Shown piece after piece: positions 8,724 to 16,600 of a stretch of DNA of 31,465 nt. The stretch comes from a virus. The notes under the pieces are model-generated. The model was not told the DNA's origin and ran no database searches. It saw only the letters and a list, made by a program, of their open reading frames with translations. Made by a program: the position numbers and the translations under genes. The stretch is from positions 1-31,465 of the IMG/VR virus record IMGVR_UViG_3300037342_000044, one strand, 5' to 3'. The stretch's first letter is position 1; every line of letters begins with the position of its first letter.

Positions 8724-9983
8724 TCAGCGGGGGGGCCTGAACCGTGGGTTGATGCCTGCCCTCGGGGGCTGCTCGACGATCTTGTTGAACTCCTGGAGGT
8801 TGACCGCCTCACGTCCCTTCTGGGCGAGCACGGGAACGTCCTCCGGTCTCGCAGTCCGGAGATGCGGGGCGTTCGGTTGCGTAGTCGCACCCTGAGGGGT
8901 CTGGCCTGGCGTCACATGGGGCTGCCCAGGGGCGACATGGCGCCGGGCCATGTTGGGATCCCCCGGGGGCGGCATCGGGGGTTCCAGACCGATCGGCCCG
9001 TCCTCCAGCTTTCCAATCTTCTGCGACCGCTGGGCAGCGCGTAGGATCGTCGCCGAGTCCAGGGGCGGCGGTTGCACGGGCGGTGGCTGCTCCTGATGCT
9101 GGACCTGAGGCTGCTGGTACTGGACCGGCTGCTGCACGGGTTGGTTCCGCGCGATGGTCGGTTCCTGTGAGGGGTGTGTGATCGTGACGGGCTCCTGGTT
9201 CAGAGGTTGCCGTGACGCCATGATCTCCCGGACCGAGACCTGCCTGACCCCCGTATCGGGCTGCCCCTGCCCCTGCTGCCCCTGCGCTTGCTGCTCCTGG
9301 GTCTCCTGTGCTTGTTGCGCCGCTGCCTGCTCGCGCGCGAGCTGGTCGGTGGCCTGCATGGCCTTCTTGATCTCTTCGGCCGTGGAGATGCGCATCAGGC
9401 CCGCCTCTTCGAGGATGCTCTCGATGAGGGGCTCCGGGACGCCCGACATGGCCTCCTGGATCGTGGCGACGGTCCTGCGGAAGGTCTCCTCCGGGGTCTC
9501 CTCCGGGAGGACGAACTTGATCCCCTCCTTCGCCTTGTCCTCGGCGAGCTTCAGAACGTCGCAGAACTTCCGCCAGGCGACGAGCATCGCCTCCTTGGAC
9601 CACCCGCAGAGGATGTACTGCCGAAGGTAGGCGTGGAGTTCGAGCTTGACCTTCTTGAGGACAGGGGCACCGCCCGAATCGACGAGGGGTTCCTTCGTCT
9701 TAGGGTCCTTCGACTGCTCCTCGACCTCGACGAAGTCCACGGTGCGCAGGTCTGTGCCGTTGATCTCGCAGATCGACCGAGAAATGTGGCTCTGCTGAAA
9801 GGCGTAGACGTGGTCTACCCCCTCCAGATCCTCGTTCTCCGAGAAGATGGCCTTGAAGTGATCAGGCCGGAGGTTGCGCATGACCAGGGAGGTGTCCCCG
9901 ATCTGAAACGGCTCCTCTACATATCCAACGTCCCTCGCCTTCGAGAGGGACTCCTCGATCTTGCGTGCCGATATGGTTCCCAT
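8724..9983 (-). CDS. Probable tail assembly chaperone-like protein with Gln/Pro-rich C-terminus
   Basis: 419 residues, ATG at 9983 with GGAGA eight bases upstream. The N-terminal 200 residues are a compact mixed domain (FQIGDTSLVMRNLRPDHF, AYLRQYILCGWSK) and resemble proteins that follow the tube gene in myoviruses. Around 225-260 the sequence becomes Gln/Ala/Gly-rich, then Pro/Gln-rich to the end (QPPPVQPPP), indicating disorder. A run of seven C just before the stop (8735-8729 on the minus strand) looks like a slippery site, but both alternative frames stop within a few codons, so no fused product with the next gene is predicted. Chaperone function is inferred from gene order between tail tube and tape measure. 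Confidence 0.55.
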   Translation of the reverse strand: MGTISARKIEESLSKARDVGYVEEPFQIGDTSLVMRNLRPDHFKAIFSENEDLEGVDHVYAFQQSHISRSICEINGTDLRTVDFVEVEEQSKDPKTKEPLVDSGGAPVLKKVKLELHAYLRQYILCGWSKEAMLVAWRKFCDVLKLAEDKAKEGIKFVLPEETPEETFRRTVATIQEAMSGVPEPLIESILEEAGLMRISTAEEIKKAMQATDQLAREQAAAQQAQETQEQQAQGQQGQGQPDTGVRQVSVREIMASRQPLNQEPVTITHPSQEPTIARNQPVQQPVQYQQPQVQHQEQPPPVQPPPLDSATILRAAQRSQKIGKLEDGPIGLEPPMPPPGDPNMARRHVAPGQPHVTPGQTPQGATTQPNAPHLRTARPEDVPVLAQKGREAVNLQEFNKIVEQPPRAGINPRFRPPR

Positions 9984-10164
9984 CTTCTGTCTCCATTTGG
10001 AGCCCGAGAAGATGGCGACGACCTACTTGTTTGCGACGGAATCGAGCATGTACATTTGGATCTGGAGTGCCGCACCGGCCGAGGTCCACATCATGGTTCG
10101 CGTCCGATCCGATCTACATTTGGGGGTCCGTCGCCACCCTAGGGGGCGGCATCGTCGTCGGTGG
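9984..10164 (-). other. 181-base intergenic region between tail tube and chaperone-like gene
   Basis: One of the two longest gaps inside the tail operon. It carries AGATCGGATCGGA (minus strand, 10115-10103), a 13-base word also found just upstream of the sheath gene, and three CAAATG-containing words (10001-9994, 10063-10053, 10126-10117). A 24-codon reading frame with tandem ATGs starts near 10094 but has no ribosome site and is not called. The region could hold a terminator for tube mRNA or a promoter for the tape measure genes; no clear hairpin with T-tract or bacterial -35/-10 pair was seen. Confidence 0.4.
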
Positions 10165-10881
10165 TTAGACCGGGACGATGAGGTTGCTGTTCGCGGCGAA
10201 GAGAAGCGAGTAGCCAGCCCCAGCGGCGCCGTTGGCGGACGTCGGTGCGAGGCCGGTGTCGATGAACTCGCCGTACTGCGAGATGCCGTCGATGATGTCG
10301 CTCACGGTGACCGAGCTGTTCTCGGCGACCATCGCGGCGTCCGACGTGAACGATGCGCTCCAGGTGTTGAACCAGCACCCCTCGTAGAACGTGAGGAGCG
10401 CCAGCGGCGTGACGATGGGGTTGTCAGCCGACGTGGGGCCCGTCGTGACGGTTGCCGTGACGGCAACGCCGTTGGGGTCCTGAAGAACCGCGATCTCCGA
10501 GAAGACCAGCTCTTGCTTGATGTCGAACGGCCAGCGGTGGTGGCGGAGCGACCTCACGAGGCCGTCCGTGCCACCCTTGTAACCCACCGTCTGGAACAGA
10601 TTCGCCGTGTACAGCAAAGTCCTGTTGAGGGTGAGCGTCATGGGCTCGGTGACTGACGGAACCAACTCGGCGACCTGGTCTCCGAAGCCGACGCCACGGA
10701 TCGGATCGATCGTGCGCGACTCGTCGAACCCGAACTCCGAAATGACGCCGATCTGCTGGAACGACTGCGCGTTCGTGGCGTAGCCGTACACCTTGTTCTT
10801 CTGAGATACAGCGGCCCTCGTATTGGGCGCCGTCCCCATCCGGTAGATGTAGTTGGCTGTCGATACGTTGCTAGTGGCCAT
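10165..10881 (-). CDS. Tail tube protein
   Basis: 238 residues, ATG at 10881 after AAGGAG. The protein starts with a short disordered arm, then IGVISEFGFDESRTIDPIRG, a pattern seen in tube proteins of large myophages (strand, loop with Arg, then a Gly-rich turn), followed by LTLNRTLLY and more beta strands, no Cys cluster or membrane segment, and ends in a hydrophobic strand (LIVPV). Tube proteins stack as hexameric rings inside the sheath and form the DNA channel. It is followed by a long intergenic gap, as is common after a highly expressed tube gene, then by chaperone-like genes and the tape measure. Unusually, five small genes separate it from the sheath gene. Confidence 0.75.
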   Translation of the reverse strand: MATSNVSTANYIYRMGTAPNTRAAVSQKNKVYGYATNAQSFQQIGVISEFGFDESRTIDPIRGVGFGDQVAELVPSVTEPMTLTLNRTLLYTANLFQTVGYKGGTDGLVRSLRHHRWPFDIKQELVFSEIAVLQDPNGVAVTATVTTGPTSADNPIVTPLALLTFYEGCWFNTWSASFTSDAAMVAENSSVTVSDIIDGISQYGEFIDTGLAPTSANGAAGAGYSLLFAANSNLIVPV

Positions 10882-10902
10882 GTTTTAGCCTGCTCCTTCT
10901 CC

Positions 10903-11445
10903 TCAGACCTTCGCCGACGCGAAGAGCCCGTGGATGTGGTTCGCGCGCTTCCCCAGCTCGTAGAGGGCCACGATGACGTCGCGGTCAGCCTCCTTGAACT
11001 TGGGGTGGGCCACGATCGTCTGGACGTTCTTGGCGACCTTGTGCAGGTCACCCTTCGCCCGTGCGACGTCGAACTTGCCCTTGCCGGCGAGTACGAGCTG
11101 GTCGATCTTCTCCTCGGTCGCCCGGAGCGCACCGAGAATGGTCTGGGCCTGCTTCGCGTTCTCCTGAACGGCGGCCTCCTTCGAGCGTGCGTTGTCGCCG
11201 TTCGGAAGCTTCTCCGGCAACCCGTAGTAGGAGCCGTTGTCGCTCTGGTTGCCGTAGACCGAGGGACGGCGAAGGAACGAGATCAAGTCCTTCAGGTCGT
11301 CGATCGCCTTCTTCTGCGATTCGACCGTGATGGAGCCCGGCGACGCCTCCTTCACGTTCGTCTGCAAAGTCGCGATCTGGGCCTCGATGCGGGCGACCTG
11401 GTTCGTGATCGCTTCCTTGATGGACGTATCGGCGATGTCTGCCAT
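10903..11445 (-). CDS. Hypothetical helical protein between sheath and tube
   Basis: 180 residues, ATG at 11445 with AAGGTC repeats upstream as a ribosome site. The sequence is almost wholly helical: residues 8-35 (KEAITNQVARIEAQIATLQ) and 85-130 have heptad-like spacing, with a Tyr/Gly/Asn-rich loop between (about 60-80). No Cys, no membrane segment, no catalytic motif. I do not recognise the family. It lies directly upstream of the tail tube gene, 21 bases away, so it is co-expressed with it and could be a tube-associated or assembly factor; that is inference from position only. Confidence 0.6.
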   Translation of the reverse strand: MADIADTSIKEAITNQVARIEAQIATLQTNVKEASPGSITVESQKKAIDDLKDLISFLRRPSVYGNQSDNGSYYGLPEKLPNGDNARSKEAAVQENAKQAQTILGALRATEEKIDQLVLAGKGKFDVARAKGDLHKVAKNVQTIVAHPKFKEADRDVIVALYELGKRANHIHGLFASAKV

Positions 11446-11491
11446 GACCTTGACCTTGTGGAAGGGTTCGATCTCACGCCGTACAAGAGGA

Positions 11492-11821
11492 CTACCGGGG
11501 CGGAGGCCGCCGGTCGTAGTCGTACGGTCTCTGGGGTGTGATCGACGTCCATCGCGCTCGGTGGGGCTTCAGCAGCTCCCACATGAGGTCCGGGTCGACC
11601 ATCAGCATCGACGTCCCGTTTTTGATGAACTCGTCGAGCGTCTTGCGGGCCGCGTACGAGCCCCCAGTGCCGAGTTCGGTCACGAACTTCAGCATCGAAA
11701 TGGGGCCGAGCATGTGCTTGCAGCCGTCGGGCGTCTGCACCCAATCACTCAGCCCATCAGTACCGATGGTGACGAGCTGTCGGCTTTGGCTCCTCTGGGG
11801 CATGCCACTAGGGCTCCCCAC
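11492..11821 (-). CDS. Hypothetical small tail-operon protein
   Basis: 109 residues from a GTG at 11821; an ATG six codons later (11803) is an alternative, with GGGGAG ten bases before it. The centre (LVTIGTDGLSDWVQTPDGCKHMLGP) reads as short beta strands, then a helix-rich segment (KTLDEFIKNGTSMLMVDPDLMWELLK). The C-terminus is Arg/Pro-rich. No family is recognised. Its codon use matches the neighbours and it is in line with the operon, which supports it being real. Confidence 0.55.
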   Translation of the reverse strand: MGSPSGMPQRSQSRQLVTIGTDGLSDWVQTPDGCKHMLGPISMLKFVTELGTGGSYAARKTLDEFIKNGTSMLMVDPDLMWELLKPHRARWTSITPQRPYDYDRRPPPR

Positions 11822-11842
11822 GAAAGGACTAGCGACGAACCC

Positions 11843-12703
11843 TCAGACGCGAATCAGTACTTCCACGATGTGCGACACGAGCAGGGTCGTTCCGTCGGGG
11901 GGTCCGTAGAGCCAGAGCCCATCGCTCTTCCACTCGGGAAGCTCCCCACCCACACGCTCCATCTCGTTCAGGAGCCGCGCCGCCATGTCGAGCTTGAAGT
12001 CCACGAAGGGGCTCTTGCGAGCACCGAGCACGTGCCGACGCCCGTTGAAGTCCTTGCCGAAGACGACACCTCGCAGGAAGCCCAGCCGATAGAGGCCCAC
12101 CCAGGCAAGACCCAGGGGCTCCCCCTCCACATTCATCTCGGCTACCCCAAAGCCGCGGTCACCCGTGTCGAGCACCCTTGCGCCGGAGGCCAGAGCGATG
12201 TCGTCGGGAAGACGGGGTACGCGCTCATTCGCGATGTAGTCGTTGATGCAGTCGACAGCCATCGTTAGGCACTGATCGAACTTCGCCTTGGAGGCCGTCT
12301 TCGGGAAGAGCGAACGAAGGAACTGCATGAAGCCCGTGAGATCGGGCTCGATATGCGCCATGCCCACGGCCCCCCGACGGTGCACGAGGTCCGCGGCGGT
12401 CACCAGCTTGAGCGTGTTCGGGATGAACACGAGAGAAGGGGTACGCGAGAGCGCGAGAGCCACGAGCGTGTCCACGTCCCTGAGAGATTTACTGACGAAC
12501 TTCGGGGGCAGCTCCCGGCCGTGGATCAGGTCGTCATAGAGGCACGTGAGAGCCCCCGGGTCGGCCCACCCGTAACCCTCACCGTGGTGCTCGTACACGA
12601 AGAGGGCGGGGTCTGCCGCCTGCGCGCGCGAGGCCCCCGTCTCGAAGCAGACCGCGCCCTCAACGACAATCGGAACGTCCGCGTGGATCTCAACGTCTTT
12701 CAC
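11843..12703 (-). CDS. Hypothetical protein, weak resemblance to DHH-type phosphoesterases
   Basis: 286 residues, GTG start at 12703, with no strong ribosome site, directly after the helix-turn-helix gene. Two segments recall DHH/MYG1-type phosphoesterases: ALFVYEHHGEGYG at about 33-45 (compare DHH motifs) and SLRDVDTLVALALS at about 72-85 (compare the Asp-containing helix of that fold), and later FNGRRHVLGARKSPFVDF resembles the RNA-binding DHHA1 strand. The order is not that of a standard DHH protein and key Asp residues are not all visible, so this is a hint only. The globular composition suggests an enzyme rather than a tail structural protein. Location among sheath-tube spacer genes is unusual for either. 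Confidence 0.5.
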   Translation of the reverse strand: MKDVEIHADVPIVVEGAVCFETGASRAQAADPALFVYEHHGEGYGWADPGALTCLYDDLIHGRELPPKFVSKSLRDVDTLVALALSRTPSLVFIPNTLKLVTAADLVHRRGAVGMAHIEPDLTGFMQFLRSLFPKTASKAKFDQCLTMAVDCINDYIANERVPRLPDDIALASGARVLDTGDRGFGVAEMNVEGEPLGLAWVGLYRLGFLRGVVFGKDFNGRRHVLGARKSPFVDFKLDMAARLLNEMERVGGELPEWKSDGLWLYGPPDGTTLLVSHIVEVLIRV

Positions 12704-12718
12704 AGAGCCGGCTTACAC

Positions 12719-13288
12719 CTACCCGATGATCGGGGGACAAGGTGGGGGGCCTCTTCCTGGGGGGCACCCCGGAGCGCATTGCGGTTGCGGCGGCTGAGGG
12801 ACGTTGGGGAAGATCCGGATCTGGCGCGGCCGGAAGGCCCCGTTGTTGGGCATGATGAGCTGCAAGTCTGGAGGCAAAGAGCGCTGATCGGCCTTGCAGA
12901 CACGGGCCGCGATCTCCTGCCACATGAGCCGGGGGACCGGAAGCTCGTCGGCCTCCCACTCTTCCACCGTCACCAGGGGCACGTTGAGAAGGGCGGCGAC
13001 ATCGCTCTGCGAGAGCCCGATGGCTGCGCGCTCGAAGGCGAAGATGTCCCCCGAGATGAGCCCCCACTGGCAAAGCGTTGAGGCTGCCCGGAGGTTCGCG
13101 AGCTGAATCGCTGCCGGCTGGAAGATCGGGCCCCAGCTCTGAAGAAGCCCCGCCATCGCGGCCTGAAACGTGATCCCCGTACTCCCGACCTGGATAACGT
13201 AGTCGAAGAGCCCGACCTTCCCGATTGCCTGGGGCGAGTCTGCCTCAAGGACAACGATCGGGAAGTCGAAGTCGGACTCGCTGGGCAT
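12719..13288 (-). CDS. Protein with helix-turn-helix (XRE-like) domain
   Basis: 189 residues, ATG at 13288, three bases past the upstream stop. Residues 82-125 read FERAAIGLSQSDVAALLNV then TVEEWEADELPVP: a five-helix XRE/Cro-like DNA-binding domain with the typical 'GLSQxDVA' second helix and 'TVxxWE' recognition part. The N-terminal 80 residues are not recognised. The C-terminus is Pro/Cys/Gly-rich (PQCAPGCPPGRGPPPCPP), with three Cys that could bind metal. Such domains occur in repressors, but also in phage morphogenesis proteins, where they serve protein contacts. Position between sheath and tube genes leaves both a late regulator and a structural role open. Confidence 0.65.
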   Translation of the reverse strand: MPSESDFDFPIVVLEADSPQAIGKVGLFDYVIQVGSTGITFQAAMAGLLQSWGPIFQPAAIQLANLRAASTLCQWGLISGDIFAFERAAIGLSQSDVAALLNVPLVTVEEWEADELPVPRLMWQEIAARVCKADQRSLPPDLQLIMPNNGAFRPRQIRIFPNVPQPPQPQCAPGCPPGRGPPPCPPIIG

Positions 13289-13291
13289 CGC

Positions 13292-13612
13292 TCATCGAGG
13301 AGTTCGGACTGGAACACCATATGGGAGCGCCCGGATCTTCTTCGTGAAGGAGTCCAGCTCGTCTTCGAGGTCCCCCATGACCATGTTGAATTGCGGGGTG
13401 CTGTAGTACCTCACCCCGCTACGAGCCCGCTCGGCATCGGACATGAGGCCGTGGGAGGACCGGATCCCCCACTCCTTCATGATGTAGTGGACCTGGACCA
13501 GGTGCTTGATGACCTCGTCGTGCTCATTCCGTGGGATGAGCGGGTCGTTCGGTTTCGGGGTCGCCGCCGTGGCTTCATCAGCAGCGCGGCGGCGATCGTA
13601 CGAGTATGTCAC
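13292..13612 (-). CDS. Hypothetical small protein downstream of the sheath gene
   Basis: 106 residues, GTG start at 13612, eleven bases after the sheath stop. The ribosome site GAGGT is part of a short perfect inverted repeat (13613-13625) next to the start codon. The protein is acidic-basic mixed and helical (HDEVIKHLVQVHYIMKEWG, MGDLEDELDSFTKKIRAL) with no Cys or membrane segment. Not recognised. Coding is supported by operon position, high third-position GC and exact fit between neighbours. Confidence 0.6.
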   Translation of the reverse strand: MTYSYDRRRAADEATAATPKPNDPLIPRNEHDEVIKHLVQVHYIMKEWGIRSSHGLMSDAERARSGVRYYSTPQFNMVMGDLEDELDSFTKKIRALPYGVPVRTPR

Positions 13613-13625
13613 GAGGTTGGACCTC
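13613..13625 (-). promoter_or_regulatory. Short hairpin covering the ribosome site between sheath stop and next start
   Basis: On the minus strand GAGGT-CCA-ACCTC is a perfect 5-bp inverted repeat. It overlaps the sheath stop codon (TGA, 13626-13624) and ends directly before the GTG start at 13612. The 5' arm contains the only plausible ribosome site. A ribosome terminating on the sheath gene would open it, so translational coupling is a reasonable reading; a 3-base loop and 5 pairs are weak and may be chance. Confidence 0.35.
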
Positions 13626-16600
13626 AGATGCTCGCGCGGAGGTTGAAGGTCAGCACGAGGTACTCCAACGGGAAGATCGGGGAGTAGTACATCGTGAAGT
13701 CGAGGATGGTCGGGTCGTTGGGGTCAACGACTGCGCTCATGCCCGTGAAGGCGCCGACGATCTCCGCCTGGACGAGGGACTTGAAGAGCCCCGTCATCGA
13801 GACGACGACCTGGTTGGTGCGGGAGAGGAACTTCAGACCGACGTAGGAGTCGAGCAGGGCGCGCGACTGCTGCTGGACGAAGTCCGCGATCTGGGTGACC
13901 GACGGGAGCCTCGTAAGAATCGAGGCCATGTTGGTCGTGAGACCCTGGCGGATCCGGAGGAACCCGTTGCCGAGGTCGTCGATGAGCGTGATGCCCGCAA
14001 CGGCCGTCTGGTTCGCGGTCACCGGGTCCAGCGTCGTGTTGAGCTGGGTGAAGCCCTGGAGCCGGATGTGCGTGTAGGGCGTGGCCACGTCGACCGAGGG
14101 GGCGACCACCGCTCCGGCCACCGCGGCGCCGAAGAAGGTGCCGTCGATGATCGAGTTGAAGGACTGGCCGGTCTCGTCGGTCAGCGTGATCGTCGAGCTG
14201 TCGGGGTAGAAGACGACGATGCGGGAGGATACGAGCGCTTGGGCGATTGCCTGGACGTTCGACGCCGACGTTCCGCTGAGGACACCGAAGAAGCCCATCC
14301 GCTCCGCCTGGTTGCGGGTGTTCGACTGGGTCTCGCAGTGGTTCGTGAGGTACGAGGCCACCGCCGTGCTGCCCGCGAGCGGGATGATGATGTCCGGCTT
14401 CACGTTCCCGGGGAGCGGGGTCGCCAGGTTCGCGATGGCGTTGATGTACGCCTGATCGGTCGCCTGGTTCGTGCCGGGCACCACCTGGACCTGCGACAGG
14501 CCGATGAGGACGGCGCCGTTCAGGATGCAGAGGTACGCGCCGAGGGAGATGCTGTTCGACGGAGCGACCGCACCGAAGTTCGCCTCGATGGTCTTGAGCG
14601 TCTGGTAGATTTGGACGCTGTAGTCCTGCTTGGCGTACAGGTACGAGATGAAGTAGAAGTCGCCGACCGCCGGCTCGATGCCGCCCGGGTTGAACGTGGA
14701 GATCGTCGCGGTGTCACCGACGCCGACGTTGTTCAGGTTGGAGACGAGCATCTCGACGCCAGCGACGGCGTAGCGAGGGTTGCTCGGATCCACGTGGAAT
14801 GTCTGGCTGACGAGCATCGTGAAGCTGCCGCCAGGGTTGTAGCTACCCACAGAGGCGGGCATGACCGTGAACCGGAGCCCTGTGACTGCGTCCGTGTACG
14901 TCTGGCCGGGGGTACCGACACCACTCGAACCGTTCGGGTTCGACGACGTGACCACGTACTGATCGTGGGGGTCCTCACCGTCGTCGCCATCCACGCCTGG
15001 GGTGATCCCCACGCCAGTGGTCGAATTGAAGGCGGAGTTCGAGCTGTTGACGAATCCGATGTTGGAGGCTGCCGCACCGACGAGAAGGGACTCCATCGTG
15101 ATGTAGACGCCGCCGTTCAGGCTGTTCACGTAGGCGATGGCGCCCGAGGCGAAGCCCGAAGTTGCATCGAGTTCGTTGACGATCTCCTGGGCCTGAACCT
15201 GCGTCTGCTGTGCAGACTGGTTCTGCACGAAGCCGAGGGGGGCGTTCGCGCTGCCGTTGCCCAAGATGAGGGCCGAGCTGGAGTCGTTGGTCGGGCTCGT
15301 GAGGCGGACCTTGTTGACGTTCGCCAGCGTACCGACCGAGGCGACCCCGGAGAGTCCAGGGACCGCGTTGATCGCGGCCACGACCGCCGAAGCAGCCACG
15401 GCCGTCCCGGCAGGCATCGTCACCTGATACGCGGTGCCGTTGACCGTCACCAGGAAGTTGTCGTTGAGGCCTGCCGTGATGTTGAACGGACCGACCATAC
15501 CGCCGAGCAGGGTCGCCGGCTTGTTGACAGCACCCGAAGTGCCGAGAGCAGCCGAGAAGGGCGTGAAGCCCACAACCGAGTTCGCCGTGCCCTGGAGGAT
15601 CTTCACCGCCGAAGGCGAGTCGAACCCGCCCGGGAGAGCGGCCGGCGTCGAGAAGCTCTTGATGACGAAGAGGACGTCACCGTAGACCGTCGGGCCGTTC
15701 GGACCGATCTGGACGAAGCTGGCGAGGTTGTTGGGGCCTGGGGAGAACGGGGCGGTTGCGTCGATGGCCGCATTGATGGCCGCGACGATGGCCGTCGGGG
15801 TCATGAACCCAGGGGTCAACGTGATCGTGGGGATGATGACCCCGTCGATCTGGATGTTGAGCTGATTGCCCGGGGAAGCGGGGATGGTGATCTCCCCCGC
15901 GTTGCCGCCGGACTGGATGGGCGTCACATGCGCGCCAACGAGGTAGCCCTTGGCCGGCGCCGCGAGGTTCGTGAGCACAGACGTGCCGTTTACGAGCGTC
16001 GTCCAGTTGGCCGAGTACGGCGTGAAGATGCTGTACGGCTGGGCATTGTGGTTAGTGAAGGCCGCGTTGCTGGCGGCGCTCTGCCCGAAGGTGCAGGTCA
16101 CGATCTCGGCGACAGACGTTCCCGCGCCCGTCATGAAGGCGTCGGGAATGGTCTCGACACCCCGGGGCCACTGCACCGGCGTAGAGAGCCCCGAGGGGGT
16201 TCCGAAGCGGATCTCCCAGAGGTTCTCGTTGAGGAGGGTCGAGAAGAGCTTGTACTGCCCCGTCCCGAGCGGACCTGGAACCGTCGCGGTCAGGATCGTC
16301 GAGTCGTCGTTGATGAGGTTGTACCAGAACGTCGCGAACACCGTGTAGTCCGGCGGAACCGGGGACTGAAGGGTGATCTGGCGGTTCGGACCATCGACTT
16401 GGGTGACAGGGATCGGCGCCTTGTTGAGGGCGTCGCGGAGCGTGCGCCCCGCGTAGACCGTCACGAGATCGGGACGGTTCGAGATCAAGTCCTGGCGACC
16501 GTTGGCGACCGAGTTGAAGAGCGGGAGCCCGAGCGGCGTGTCACGGCCGTTGCCGGTCGTCGGAACTTCCGGCAGAAGGAACTGCGTCACCGAGGTCACG

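Noticed and set aside
8724-8735. Run of seven C before the stop of the 419-residue gene, as a programmed frameshift site for tail chaperones
   Set aside because: After a +1 shift the frame meets TAG within three codons; after a -1 shift it meets TGA within a few codons. No fusion with the next gene results.
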